Assembly: GCA_021790995.1 (NCBI GenBank)
Contig: JAJYFA010000015.1
Coordinates: forward strand, 1 to 43,264
Length of the DNA stretch: 43,264 nt
Reading direction: 5' to 3'
DNA from: Acidobacteriota bacterium
Lineage (GTDB): Bacteria; Acidobacteriota; Terriglobia; Terriglobales; Acidobacteriaceae
Below the pieces are notes generated by a model. That model was not told the origin of the DNA and made no database searches. It was given only the letters and a program-made list of their open reading frames with translations. Of the stretch, positions 23,441 through 32,588 are shown one piece after another; the first letter of the stretch is position 1, and the number at the start of each line of letters is the position of its first letter. Both the position numbers and the translations under genes were made by a program.

Positions 23441-24613
23441 TCAGTGATCTTGATTGTTCTGTTGCTTGGCCTGAATCTGGTCGCGTTCGCGGGCAAGCTC
23501 CCTTTTCAATTCTTCTTCTGTGGGGAGATAGAGCATATATTTCGAGGCAAACATTTGCTGGCTCTCATGCAGGATGGAATAACGCGCCACAATCTCATCC
23601 TTTTCCGCGCACAGAATTAAACCCACGGTGGGATTGTCGCCCTCTCCCCGTTTGAGGTCGTCGAACATACGCAGGTACATATCCATCTGGCCCACGTCCT
23701 GATGTTCGAGTCGGCCAATCTTGAGGTCAATCAGGACGAAACATTTCAGCAGGAAGTTATAGAACACCAGGTCAATGTAGAAGTGTTGTGACTCGGTGGT
23801 GATGCGATACTGACGGCCAACGAACGCAAAACCTTTGCCCAATTCGAGCAGGAATGGCTGCAAGTTTTCGATGATTGCCGTTTCCAGATCGGATTCGTGC
23901 AGTTGCGCCTTGTCGGGGAGATCCAGAAAGTCGAGGACATAGGGCTGCTTGATGACATCTATGGGCTGGCTGATGGTCTGCCCCTGTTGTGCCAGGGCCA
24001 GCACTCCCGCCTTGTCGCGGCTTTTCAAGAGGCGGGCAAACAGCAAGCTATGAATCTGCCGTTCCATAAACGACAAGCTCCAGCCGCCCCGGTCGGCCTC
24101 GATCTCATAGAACCGGCGCTCAGCGCGACTCTCGATTTTGGAGAGCGCCCTGTAATGGGACCAGCTCAAGTTGGGGGAGAATCCTGTGAGTTTGTCGGTT
24201 TTCTCCAGTGCCTTGCTCATGTCGTCTAAAGCGCCTTCCTGCGTCAAGACCAATTCATCAGACGGTGTGTGATGAATCTCCGGCACTCGGTCGCTAAATG
24301 ACTGATAAAACAGGCGAAAGTAGCGTAGATTGGTAGCCGAAAAACCCTGCCCGTAACGCTTGGACAAGCGTTCGGAGAGGTCGTTCAGCAGCTTTTGGCC
24401 GTATCCCGCCCGGCCTTCGCCGCTTTGCAATTCTTCCACAATCTCATGTCCGATCAACCAATACGCGATGACCATGTTGCTGTTTACGGATCGCGCCACG
24501 TTCGCACGGGCTTGCTCCAGAATGGATACAATCCGTTCGATCAGGGTTCCGCTGCCTATCTGAATCAGGGAACTGGTTTGGGGCCGCGAGATGTCGGGAC
24601 TTTTCTTTGCCAT
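23441..24613 (-). CDS. DUF1016 (YhcG-type) PD-(D/E)XK nuclease
   Basis: A 390-residue protein. The N-terminal DUF1016_N domain (about 20-190) has VNSNMVIAYWLIGHEIVEE, SKRYGQGFSATNLRYFRLFY and LSWSHYRALSKIES. The C-terminal nuclease domain (about 215-370) carries the D and (D/E)xK residues in HFYIDLVFYNFLLKCFVLIDLKIG-type strands (written here in part: YIDLVFY and LIDLKIG). ATG 24613 follows GGAAGAG; ATG 24631 is possible. Family members occur on mobile elements and have been linked to recombination and defence, but no substrate is established. It stands alone between a hairpin region and a divergent membrane peptide. Confidence 0.9.
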   Translation of the reverse strand: MAKKSPDISRPQTSSLIQIGSGTLIERIVSILEQARANVARSVNSNMVIAYWLIGHEIVEELQSGEGRAGYGQKLLNDLSERLSKRYGQGFSATNLRYFRLFYQSFSDRVPEIHHTPSDELVLTQEGALDDMSKALEKTDKLTGFSPNLSWSHYRALSKIESRAERRFYEIEADRGGWSLSFMERQIHSLLFARLLKSRDKAGVLALAQQGQTISQPIDVIKQPYVLDFLDLPDKAQLHESDLETAIIENLQPFLLELGKGFAFVGRQYRITTESQHFYIDLVFYNFLLKCFVLIDLKIGRLEHQDVGQMDMYLRMFDDLKRGEGDNPTVGLILCAEKDEIVARYSILHESQQMFASKYMLYLPTEEELKRELARERDQIQAKQQNNQDH

Positions 24614-24721
24614 TTTCACAATCTCTTCCATTCATCTTATCGGGTTGTCCTAGAGAGCTGCCGCATCCGTTCGGGACTAAAATAAGACGCGAGATGTAAG
24701 GTGCAATCGCGGAGGTAGCCC

Positions 24722-24937
24722 ATGCTGATACTCATTCCGTGGAAGCCGGTTGCCATCTTCGTTCTGGTAATGGCTGCGTTCATCATGGTCGGCTACTTTG
24801 CGGGCGCTTTCATGCGTGGCGAAAATCCCTTTGCCGAAGACTGGAAGAACGCGAAGCAGATTATGGCAACACACTCTGACACGCACCCGGCCTCCACACA
24901 CAAGACGGATAAGGCGGCACGACACGCGACACAATAG
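24722..24937 (+). CDS. Small single-pass membrane protein
   Basis: A 71-residue protein with ATG 24722 behind a near-perfect GGAGGTAGCCC site. A hydrophobic helix (VAIFVLVMAAFIMVGYFAGAFM) near the N-terminus precedes a hydrophilic, His/Thr/Lys-rich tail. It is the only plus-strand gene in the 18.5-43 kb stretch and converges with the relaxase gene. No family is recognised. Entry exclusion is one possible role for a small membrane protein in a transfer region, but this is a guess. Confidence 0.7.
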   Translation: MLILIPWKPVAIFVLVMAAFIMVGYFAGAFMRGENPFAEDWKNAKQIMATHSDTHPASTHKTDKAARHATQ

Positions 24938-24943
24938 CGCACG

Positions 24944-24988
24944 TTTGGGAGGGACGAATGTTTCGTTTTACAGTGACAGTCCCAAACC
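24944..24988. terminator. Possible terminator between convergent genes
   Basis: GTTTGGGA (24944-24951) can pair with TCCCAAAC (24981-24988), and inside it ACGAA-TGT-TTCGT followed by TTTTA forms a smaller stem. It covers the ends of the small plus-strand gene and of the relaxase gene. The stem is interrupted, so support is weak. Confidence 0.35.
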
Positions 24989-27733
24989 TTCCGTGTTCGG
25001 CACACTCTGCTGGCCCATACTCTGCTCTGCGGAATGACTTTGAGCTTTCGTGAAGTCCACTGCGGTTGTCTTGCTCACGTCGCGGCTGAGATTTTCTCCA
25101 AGAGACTTGGCATCGTTCGTATAGATATGGGCCTCGTGGGAAGCCCTCGAAATGGAGACATAGGCAAAACGATTGTTGATTAAGTCCGGGTGTACGCCGG
25201 TGTCGATATTGACTAGCACGCGCTCTGCGGTGAGTCCCTGCGAGCTGTGCGAGGTCACGGCATAGCCGTGATCGAAGTGGCGCATCTCATCCGCATCGAA
25301 GGAAACCGTCTTGCCGTTGTCTATGCGAACGGCAAGCTGTCCGTCGCTTGTGATGTGTTCGATAGTGCCGAGGTCGCGGTTGGCAACCTGCAACTCCCGA
25401 TTGGGCGCGGTAAATTGCAGCCGATCGCCTACAGAGAACTCCCGCTCGATCTCCCGGTAGGCGCTGATACCGCGTAAGCGTGAGGGATCGTAGCTTACTT
25501 GCTCACCATTTTCTTTCCGCACAGTGATGCGATTTTGCTTCGGGTCGGCGGCTACAACCTGGGCATAGCTGCGCTGCTCGATGCCGAGGTCTTTGCTGCC
25601 ACGCTGGTAATGCAGTATGTCACCCACCTGATAGCGTGCGGCCCATGCACGATCCGCGCCGGTCATATCGGAGCGCGGCGAGAGCACGCGCATGGTGTAA
25701 TCGGCGGATTGAACTACCCCTAACGTCTGCAACTCTGCGCGGACGGCCTGATTGATCTCGCGGCGCGAAGCGTTGTCGGGCGAGACAATGATTGTATTTT
25801 CGGGATGAGCCGCATAATTCTTCGCAATCGCTTCGATACGCTGCGGCGCGTCTGCAATTTCGGTGATGCGGCCCTGCTGTTGCAACATGGCAATGCCGGG
25901 AATGACTTCACCTTTCGCCAGATGCTCCACCGCTTTCAGCAACTCCGGGTCTTTCTGGCGCACGATCTGGTCAAGCTGCGCGGTGTGCATTCCGGCCTGC
26001 ACAAGCTGCTCGAAGGGCTTTCCGGCATCGACGCCCTGATGCTGCCGGGTATCGCCAATCAGCAAGACTCTATCCTGCGGACCAATCTTATTGAGGAAGT
26101 CGTGCATTTGTTGTGTCGATGCCAGGGAGGATTCATCGACCATATAAAGATGCTTGCTCGCAGGATCGCCGGCGGCCTGCAGGCCGCCGCCTGCGAGGAA
26201 GTGTTGCAACGTGTCCGCTTTGATTCCAGCATCGCGGAGCTGGTTCGCAGCGCGAGAGGTGGGAGCGAAGCCCTCCACGGTGTAGCCATGCTGCTCCGCA
26301 CCTTCACGGACGGCAATCAGGGCGCTCGTTTTCCCCACGCCTGCGCCGCCTTGCAAGCCTTGAATCGTATCATGAGAGGTCAATATCTGTTCGATGGCAC
26401 GATGCTGCGCCGCGTTGAGCTGCTGGCGCGAGTTGGTGAGCGCAACGGCATCCTGAATGGACATGATCTGCGGAGCATGATTCTGCCCCTGCTCCATCCG
26501 GCGAATCACATCCTGCTCGGCCCGGATGGTCTGCGCGGTCGTGAACTGCCGTCCCGTTTCATGCTTTTGTCCCGGCACTTCCTGAAACTCGCCCGAAGCA
26601 ATCCGCGCCTCGAAGCTGGCGCGGACCTGCGGATAAGTAATCTCGCCCATGCCTCGCCGCAAGGCATCGCGGAAAATATCACGCTCGTCGGTGACGGCCT
26701 CCCGCTCAAAGCTGCGGTCGCGGGCATAGGTGACGGTTTCCTGTGCCTGTAGCCGCGAAGCCTCCGGCGTCCGTTCTTCGGCATGGCCGCGCTGCCGCGC
26801 CTCCGCTACTACTTGGTCGGCCTGATTGCCGAACTCGGCGGCAACCTGCCGGTGCGCGGCCAGTACCTCATCGGGCGAGTGAATCTCTTTCTTATCGCGG
26901 GTGGAGTGCGCGGCAATCTGCGCGGCCTCCGGCCCCTCGTAGCCGGTCTTTTCAAGGTATTCGCGTATCTGCTGGCTGCGCGGACTGGAAGCGTCAAGGT
27001 ACTCCTGCGAGTAGCCTTTGATTTCGGGAGCGCCGCTGCGTCCCGGCTCGATCTCGTAACCGAGATTGCGAAGCCGGTACATCAATTCGGATTGGTAAAC
27101 GGCAGTGGCGAACTGCTGGCTGTCGAACAATCCCTGCGGCTGGAGCGCACGAAAACTTCCATCTTCGCGCTCGGTCATATTGAAGACCACAACATGCGTG
27201 TGGAGTTGCGGCGCGGCGTAGCCGTCTACGGGCCGGGCTGTGTCATGCTCGAACTTCGCCGCAATAAACTGCCCGGTGGTTTCGGCGGGATGATTGCCAC
27301 CGATGCGGGCCTGCGTGTACCGCTCCAACTCATTCAACGCAGTATTGACGGCCTCACGGTGCGCTTCGCGCACTAGGTCATCGCCGCCGACAAGCGCGGT
27401 CAGCGATACCGATTTTGGAGCGGAAAAGGTGGCATCCCAACCGGCGCGATGCTCGACGGAGGTAACAGTCTTTCCCTCCGCTGTCTGATACTCGTGACGC
27501 TGGCGGTGCTGGACAAGTTGATCGCCGGTGGCGGGCTGCTGGCCTTCACTGAGCCGCGCAAACTCTTCTGCGCCGACTGCACCCGCAAGCCCAAACTTCC
27601 CGGCAAGTTTGCCATGCCATTGTCCCTGAATGGTGTCGCCCTGTTTCCAATAATTCTGCGCGGCAGCCGTGAACTCCTTTTCGTGATAGGTCTGCGCCTG
27701 CGATGCGGAGAGCGGTTTCGAGATATTCAGCAT
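24968..27733 (-). CDS. traI: MobF-family relaxase-helicase (TrwC/TraI type)
   Basis: A 921-residue conjugative relaxase. The relaxase domain (about 1-300) has the candidate catalytic Tyr16 (QAQTYHEKEF) and the metal-binding histidines in APQLHTHVVVFN (about residue 176). The helicase part has Walker A (GGAGVGKTSAL, about 464), the DEAD-like LYMVDESSLAS motif and the C-terminal YAVTSHSSQGLTAERV and YVSISRA motifs of superfamily 1. It nicks oriT, stays bound to the 5' end and unwinds the transfer strand. It is a single-tyrosine form, shorter than F TraI and near R388 TrwC. It starts 2 bp after the VirD4 stop. Confidence 0.96.
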   Translation of the reverse strand: MLNISKPLSASQAQTYHEKEFTAAAQNYWKQGDTIQGQWHGKLAGKFGLAGAVGAEEFARLSEGQQPATGDQLVQHRQRHEYQTAEGKTVTSVEHRAGWDATFSAPKSVSLTALVGGDDLVREAHREAVNTALNELERYTQARIGGNHPAETTGQFIAAKFEHDTARPVDGYAAPQLHTHVVVFNMTEREDGSFRALQPQGLFDSQQFATAVYQSELMYRLRNLGYEIEPGRSGAPEIKGYSQEYLDASSPRSQQIREYLEKTGYEGPEAAQIAAHSTRDKKEIHSPDEVLAAHRQVAAEFGNQADQVVAEARQRGHAEERTPEASRLQAQETVTYARDRSFEREAVTDERDIFRDALRRGMGEITYPQVRASFEARIASGEFQEVPGQKHETGRQFTTAQTIRAEQDVIRRMEQGQNHAPQIMSIQDAVALTNSRQQLNAAQHRAIEQILTSHDTIQGLQGGAGVGKTSALIAVREGAEQHGYTVEGFAPTSRAANQLRDAGIKADTLQHFLAGGGLQAAGDPASKHLYMVDESSLASTQQMHDFLNKIGPQDRVLLIGDTRQHQGVDAGKPFEQLVQAGMHTAQLDQIVRQKDPELLKAVEHLAKGEVIPGIAMLQQQGRITEIADAPQRIEAIAKNYAAHPENTIIVSPDNASRREINQAVRAELQTLGVVQSADYTMRVLSPRSDMTGADRAWAARYQVGDILHYQRGSKDLGIEQRSYAQVVAADPKQNRITVRKENGEQVSYDPSRLRGISAYREIEREFSVGDRLQFTAPNRELQVANRDLGTIEHITSDGQLAVRIDNGKTVSFDADEMRHFDHGYAVTSHSSQGLTAERVLVNIDTGVHPDLINNRFAYVSISRASHEAHIYTNDAKSLGENLSRDVSKTTAVDFTKAQSHSAEQSMGQQSVPNTEGLGLSL

Positions 27734-27735
27734 GG

Positions 27736-29742
27736 CTACTCATTTCCTAGCGAGAACCGGCCCTGAGCTTGTGCCTGGGCATCATCCTCTGCATCTTCGT
27801 CCACGTCATCTTTCGGCTGCTGCTCGCGTTCCTCCTGAGCATTGGAGGGAGCCTCCGCTACCGTTTCGGAATCGGACGTGACAGCTTCCGGGGTGCGAGC
27901 CTTGAGGGTCGCCGGATCGAAGGAAAGCTCGTCGTCTTCCAACGTGCGAGGCTCAAAAGCGGGCTGCGTCTTGGGCAGGTCGCTATAGGAAAACGAGAAG
28001 CGGGCAACGTGATTTCCCAACTTGAGAAAGGCGTGCATCGGGTCCAGGCCGGAGATTTCGGAGTCCATGACCAACGGCTCGGCCTGACGGTCCAGACTGA
28101 AATTCCTGCCCGCGCGGGAGCCGTCGAAATGTGTCTCCCGCATTCGTTCGATCTCTACTTTGCCGATGGCGGCGCTCACCCATTCGGCGGCCTTCGGCTC
28201 GGTGGTCTTGAGAAAGATTTTGGTGGCTGGCTGCGATAGCATCACCTCGGCAATGTGGCCGTAGATGACTTCGAGCTGTGCCTTTCCCTGAAAGCCAAGC
28301 ACCAGCGGATTTTTCGATTTCCGGTTCTCCGTAATGGCCGTGTGCAACTGCGGGAGCCGTTGCAGACTCGCCAGCTCGTCCAGCACGAACCACACCGGGC
28401 GCTGGTCCTCGGTCGGCGCATTCAAGAGGCGCAATACCAGCAGGTCAATCCAGAGGCTATTCAATGGACGCAGGGCTTCACGCTCGCTTGGTTGTGAGGT
28501 AATGAATATCCAGCCCTGACGCTCTTTCGCCCATTCGGTCGCGCTCCATGTGCGTTTCGCCTGGTCTTTCCGTGGCAGCATTCGCAGGCTGTCGGCAATC
28601 AATCCAAGCGAGGCCAGGACGCCGTTGCGCTGCTGCTGTGCGCCTTTGGCAATCATCATCGCCATCTCGGTTCCTTGCACACGGCGGTCTATTTCAGAGG
28701 GGTTCGCCATCCACTCGACAAGCTCCTGGGGAGACGGCCCAAAGGTGAGCAAGTGGGCAAAAATCTTCTGGGGCGTTTCTACGAAAAACTCGCCCTTTTT
28801 GTCGGTGGTGGGCTGGTACAGGGATGCGGCGATAGCCTTTGCTTCGGCCTTGCGCCGCAACTCTTCGGCTGGCCCCCAGTAGGGGCAGCGCCGGTCCAAA
28901 GGATTGAGAATAATGTCGCCATTCTCCGGCCTATAAAATCGCTGTACGAACTCACAGGCCGGGTCATACACGATGGCCGAATGGCCTCGGCTCTGTACTT
29001 GCCGGAGTATCTGCATTATCAGGGTCGTTTTGCCCGAACCCGTGTCGCCCATCAGTTCGATATGCTGGTCTTCCACGCGCAGCGGAATCCGCATCATCTT
29101 GTCATGGTCATCGGTTTTGATGCCGATACCGTTGCCCTGCACGGCCTTGTTGAAGCCTTTGGGTGAGACAAGAAACGGGCCTTTCAGCCGCCGTCCATAC
29201 TTCATCTCTTTGCGGCGGCGAATATCTTTGACGATTGAGAACGGGAGCTGCAACGCCAGCGCCAGTACGCCGAAAAGGATGGGCACTTTGAAGATGCTCC
29301 GTAGGCTGTCACCTCCGTACACGGCACTCTGAAAGTATGCGTTCAAGAGCTTGTTCTGATACGGAATGGATGGCCCACGGTACAGCGAGCGGAAGCCAGC
29401 GGTACGGGCGGCTGCCGAAAGCTGGAGGGGGATGTGTTTGCCATTTGCTTCGGTTGTCATCCCTGCCGTCACGTCGGTTTCCGTGACGATGCGGGCGTGG
29501 TTTTTCTCATCCGCGACGGCGAGCAACTGGTACTTGTCGGTCTTGTGCATTACCCCGGCAACGCCGGTGCGGAGATAGTACGGAAGATAGAACTGCTGCA
29601 ACGGCGTGAGCACGAAGCTGAAGCGCAAGTAGACGAACAAGCCTGCGGCGACAAGGGAAAGAAAGATCGCGCCGTAGGTGTAGATCGGGGAATGCGGTGG
29701 AAAGATGACGGTCTCTTTCCTGCCCCATTGTGTCGTCGCCAT
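27736..29742 (-). CDS. virD4: VirD4/TraD-type coupling protein
   Basis: A 668-residue T4SS coupling ATPase. Two N-terminal membrane segments (about 20-42 and about 150-170) precede the ATPase with Walker A GDTGSGKTTLI (about residue 236) and Walker B WFVLDELASL. The tail after about 610 is acidic and low in complexity (EEREQQPKDDVDEDAEDD). It hands the relaxase-DNA complex to the Trb channel. ATG 29742 follows CAGGAGAA. The RHH-coupling protein-relaxase order matches trwA-trwB-trwC of R388. Confidence 0.96.
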   Translation of the reverse strand: MATTQWGRKETVIFPPHSPIYTYGAIFLSLVAAGLFVYLRFSFVLTPLQQFYLPYYLRTGVAGVMHKTDKYQLLAVADEKNHARIVTETDVTAGMTTEANGKHIPLQLSAAARTAGFRSLYRGPSIPYQNKLLNAYFQSAVYGGDSLRSIFKVPILFGVLALALQLPFSIVKDIRRRKEMKYGRRLKGPFLVSPKGFNKAVQGNGIGIKTDDHDKMMRIPLRVEDQHIELMGDTGSGKTTLIMQILRQVQSRGHSAIVYDPACEFVQRFYRPENGDIILNPLDRRCPYWGPAEELRRKAEAKAIAASLYQPTTDKKGEFFVETPQKIFAHLLTFGPSPQELVEWMANPSEIDRRVQGTEMAMMIAKGAQQQRNGVLASLGLIADSLRMLPRKDQAKRTWSATEWAKERQGWIFITSQPSEREALRPLNSLWIDLLVLRLLNAPTEDQRPVWFVLDELASLQRLPQLHTAITENRKSKNPLVLGFQGKAQLEVIYGHIAEVMLSQPATKIFLKTTEPKAAEWVSAAIGKVEIERMRETHFDGSRAGRNFSLDRQAEPLVMDSEISGLDPMHAFLKLGNHVARFSFSYSDLPKTQPAFEPRTLEDDELSFDPATLKARTPEAVTSDSETVAEAPSNAQEEREQQPKDDVDEDAEDDAQAQAQGRFSLGNE

Positions 29743-29744
29743 GA

Positions 29745-30131
29745 TTATTCTCCTGCGCCGCTGCGATAGCTTTCCATGAGGTCAGCGGCTACCTTGTGCT
29801 TGTTGGATTTCACGTAGCGGAGCATTTCCTTGAACTGCTCCGCGCTCCATTTCTCGCCGCGTAGAAGCGGCTCAAGCGCGTTGATGAGGATGAGGCGAAG
29901 CCCCTGAACCTCAGCAAATATCGCACTCTCATCGTGCAGACGCGAGCCACGCGCTGCCTCTAACAGAACCTCACGCGACCATTCGCGGAGATTCATGCCC
30001 CGGTCGGAAGCGACCCGCAACAGGGTCTTTTCTTCCGCCCTGGTAAAGCGCGTGGCGATGCTCTGGCTGCGGCTTTCGCGGCCTTTCATGTGCTGGAGAC
30101 GGCTCTCAATTCCTAATGAGTCAGTCGGCAT
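29745..30131 (-). CDS. Relaxosome accessory protein, ribbon-helix-helix-like (TrwA-like)
   Basis: A 128-residue protein. Residues about 22-60 (SIATRFTRAEEKTLLRVASDRG, then LREWSREVLLEAA) look like a ribbon-helix-helix domain; the rest is helical. By position just before virD4 and the relaxase, it matches TrwA/MobC-type proteins that bind oriT and assist nicking. ATG 30131 follows GAGGTGAT. It is separated by 2 bp from virD4, so the three form an operon. Confidence 0.75.
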   Translation of the reverse strand: MPTDSLGIESRLQHMKGRESRSQSIATRFTRAEEKTLLRVASDRGMNLREWSREVLLEAARGSRLHDESAIFAEVQGLRLILINALEPLLRGEKWSAEQFKEMLRYVKSNKHKVAADLMESYRSGAGE

Positions 30132-30139
30132 GTATCACC

Positions 30140-30300
30140 TCGAACCTGCGTTTTGGCAGTGATTGCAGATGGAAACGCGAAATTCACGCTGCGCCTGCAA
30201 CCGCTCTGTTTTCTGCATGGTTCCCGATGGAACCGGAACGGTTCCAAACGCAACCCTTTCAGGGGTGGAGTGTCGAAATTGTTCCGGTGCGGAGCACCGT
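30140..30300. other. Candidate origin of transfer (oriT)
   Basis: This 199-bp gap (30132-30330) lies between two RHH-like genes and just upstream of the relaxosome operon. It holds GCGTTT/AAACGC (30148-30178), the alternating arms GGTTCC, GGAACCG, CGGTTCC (30219-30245, two mutually exclusive perfect hairpins) and CGGTGC-GGA-GCACCG (30285-30299). CTGCGTTTTGG at 30147 resembles, from memory, the TGCGTATTG part of the R388 nic region. The position and the inverted repeats fit an oriT; the nick site is not proven. Confidence 0.5.
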
Positions 30301-30330
30301 CGTGGTCCCGGCACAGATTCCAGAGGCGAA

Positions 30331-30645
30331 TCATGCTCTCGCCCTCTGCACAGAATCACCAGACTCCACCCCGACAGCAGGTTTCTTGGAAGGCTGCTCT
30401 ACCGCATCGGAAACGGTGGCTCTGCGGACACGCAGAGTCGGCGTGATGTGCTGCGCTTCAGGAGTCCGAAGGAAGTCCTGAAAGTCGCGGTCTTTCGAGA
30501 AGACATAGGCGAGGGCTTTGTCCACTACATCGTCGGCGGATGCGTGGATGAAAGCGGCGTATTGATCGACCTGCGCGGCGGTCGTTTCATCGAGCCGGAC
30601 GGTCGCGTTGACGTATCGGATTTGGGTGACTTCAATCAGTGCCAT
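30331..30645 (-). CDS. Small RHH-like DNA-binding protein
   Basis: A 104-residue protein; ATG 30645 follows AAGGAGAACACCA, and the longer open frame upstream is not supported. Residues about 10-60 (NATVRLDETTAAQVDQYAAF, then ADDVVDKALAYVF) suggest an Arc/MetJ-like ribbon-helix-helix domain; the tail is disordered. It borders the candidate oriT on the other side from the TrwA-like gene, so it may be a StbA-like or relaxosome regulator. It lies 23 bp downstream of the primase gene. Confidence 0.7.
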   Translation of the reverse strand: MALIEVTQIRYVNATVRLDETTAAQVDQYAAFIHASADDVVDKALAYVFSKDRDFQDFLRTPEAQHITPTLRVRRATVSDAVEQPSKKPAVGVESGDSVQRARA

Positions 30646-30668
30646 TGGTGTTCTCCTTGTGGGTGGAA

Positions 30669-31616
30669 TCAGGCCAGCTTGCGCCGGGCAATCATGCGCT
30701 GCGCGGTAGCCGCAATCTCCCGCGCACGAGCGGAGCAAAGTGCGGCGGGAATCTCGAAGCGGCGGCGGGATTCGAGCATGGTGATTACGTCATCGAAACG
30801 GATGCCTTCGATAAGCCAAAGGCGAGCCGAAGCCATGTCTACGGTGCGCTGCGCGTAGTAGAGAGGATTGGGCTTGTCGGCGCGGCGGTGGGCCAATTCC
30901 CGCGTCAGCTTCACGGCATCTTTGCCGTGGGCAAGCTCGTGCGCTACCCATGCCCAATCACTCTCTGAATGGCTGTGCTTGCCGGGTTGCTTCCGGGGCG
31001 GGATGGCACGGTCAAAGAGCATGGTATCTGCCGCCGCAAAGTCCAGCCGGAAGTCGGCGGGACTCCAGACAGAATCGCAAGGATATTCGACCGTGACGCA
31101 GTGAGCGGGATCGTACTTGCGATTATGGAATCCAGGCACGCGAAGGACGCGGTTACAGTCCGTGCAGGCGGGATCGCTGCCGAACATGACGGAGAGGATT
31201 TTGAGCGCGGTTTCCTGACGCTCAAAGTCGAAGCCATCTACGCGCCAAAGCACTTGATATTTGCCGGGCGATGTGGAGAGGATGGCGGTTGGTGTGGGCA
31301 CTGCATCCGATGCCCGGAGTGTAGCGAGCCGGGCATCCCCATCCTCGTCTATATCGAGGTACAGATGCCGGACGGAAGCAATGCTCTCTTTGGTCCGTTT
31401 CCGGCTGCCGGAGCGGAGCGGATTGGCCGCGACGTAGACGTTGGCTCCGGTGCTGTTCTCGTGCGCGAGCCAGCCGAGATAGCGAGGCGCAAGCGCCTGT
31501 TCCAAGCAGACGACACGCTGGGTCGCAGAGACGGGATTCTCCCGGCGAAGCAGGACGGCAATCGTCTCAGCCGGAGCGAAGCAATGGGTGAGAAATTCGG
31601 TGGCAATACTCTTCAT
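30669..31616 (-). CDS. RepB-like DNA primase
   Basis: A 315-residue protein of the RepB-primase type. The catalytic acidic motif is LYLDIDEDGD (about residue 89). TSPGKYQVLWRVDGF and CNRVLRVPGFHNRKY are the other conserved blocks. It would make primers on transferred single-stranded DNA or in rolling-circle-like replication of the excised element. Its ATG overlaps the trbB stop by four bases (ATGA), with GAGGTG upstream. No separate replication initiator is visible in the window. Confidence 0.88.
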   Translation of the reverse strand: MKSIATEFLTHCFAPAETIAVLLRRENPVSATQRVVCLEQALAPRYLGWLAHENSTGANVYVAANPLRSGSRKRTKESIASVRHLYLDIDEDGDARLATLRASDAVPTPTAILSTSPGKYQVLWRVDGFDFERQETALKILSVMFGSDPACTDCNRVLRVPGFHNRKYDPAHCVTVEYPCDSVWSPADFRLDFAAADTMLFDRAIPPRKQPGKHSHSESDWAWVAHELAHGKDAVKLTRELAHRRADKPNPLYYAQRTVDMASARLWLIEGIRFDDVITMLESRRRFEIPAALCSARAREIAATAQRMIARRKLA

Positions 31617-32569
31617 GGCTGCACCTCGAAAACTGGCTCGATAAGGAAGCGTTTGGTGTCGCGGTCGTAGCCGCGCAGCGTCAGCACTTCGCGGATGACG
31701 CGGCGGCCCGGTCGCCGCTCGACATGGACAATGAACTCGACCGCCTCGGCAATCTCTGCCTCCACGTCGGAGAACGTGGCTTGCGAATGCGAACGCATGA
31801 CAAGGTTGGCGAAACGATGCAGGGCTTTTTCGGCGGAGTTGGCATGGATGGTGGCGAGCGAACCGGAGTGGCCGGTGTTGAGCGAATCGAGCAACGTCCG
31901 TGCCTCGATGCCGCGCACCTCGCCAAGTATGATCCGGTCGGGACGCCAGCGCAGGGCGGACTTCAAGAGGTCATCGAAGGTGATGTTTGCCTTGAAGGTA
32001 TCCGTCTGACACTCGACGGCCAGCAGGTTCGGTTTATGGAGATGAAGCTCCGACGTGTCTTCAATGACAACGATGCGCTGGTCTTCGGGGATCGCGCTCG
32101 CCAGAGCGCGGAGCACGGTGGTCTTTCCCGTCGAAGTTCCGCCGCTGATAAGCAGTGTCTTTCCAGCGGCGATTTGCTTTGCCAGAAAGCCCGCAAGCGG
32201 CAGCGTAAGCGTGCCGCGAGCAATGAGGTCATCGACCGTGAAATGACGGCTGGGAAACTTCCGAATGGTGAGCGCGGGCGCTGGCCGCACGACGGGCGGA
32301 ATGACTGCCGCAAGGCGGCTTCCATCGGGGAGCTGCGCGTGCAGCAAGGGATTGTCTTCGTCCAGATGTTTGCCGAGTTGGTTGGCAATCACTTCAAGGC
32401 CGGTGCGGAGCCGCTGGCCGTCGAAGTGGATGGTCTTTTCCTGATGCAGAATTCCATCGCGCTCGTACCACCACGACGCATCGGGATTGCCCATGATTTC
32501 GCTGATGCTGTCGTCCAGCAACAGCGGTTCGATAGGGCGAAGGAATGGAAGAATCAACTCGAAACTCAT
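31613..32569 (-). CDS. trbB: VirB11/TrbB-type T4SS ATPase
   Basis: A 318-residue hexameric secretion ATPase. It has Walker A GGTSTGKTTVLRAL (about residue 145), the aspartate-box VVIEDTSELHL, Walker B RIILGEVRG and the HisBox TGHSGSLATIHAN. It powers channel assembly and switches between pilus and DNA export at the inner membrane. ATG 32569 follows CTGGAGATT; the frame is open to 32629 but would include a hairpin. It lies downstream of ssb, behind a terminator-like hairpin. Confidence 0.95.
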   Translation of the reverse strand: MSFELILPFLRPIEPLLLDDSISEIMGNPDASWWYERDGILHQEKTIHFDGQRLRTGLEVIANQLGKHLDEDNPLLHAQLPDGSRLAAVIPPVVRPAPALTIRKFPSRHFTVDDLIARGTLTLPLAGFLAKQIAAGKTLLISGGTSTGKTTVLRALASAIPEDQRIVVIEDTSELHLHKPNLLAVECQTDTFKANITFDDLLKSALRWRPDRIILGEVRGIEARTLLDSLNTGHSGSLATIHANSAEKALHRFANLVMRSHSQATFSDVEAEIAEAVEFIVHVERRPGRRVIREVLTLRGYDRDTKRFLIEPVFEVQP

Positions 32570-32588
32570 AGCGGGAATCTCCAGCGAT

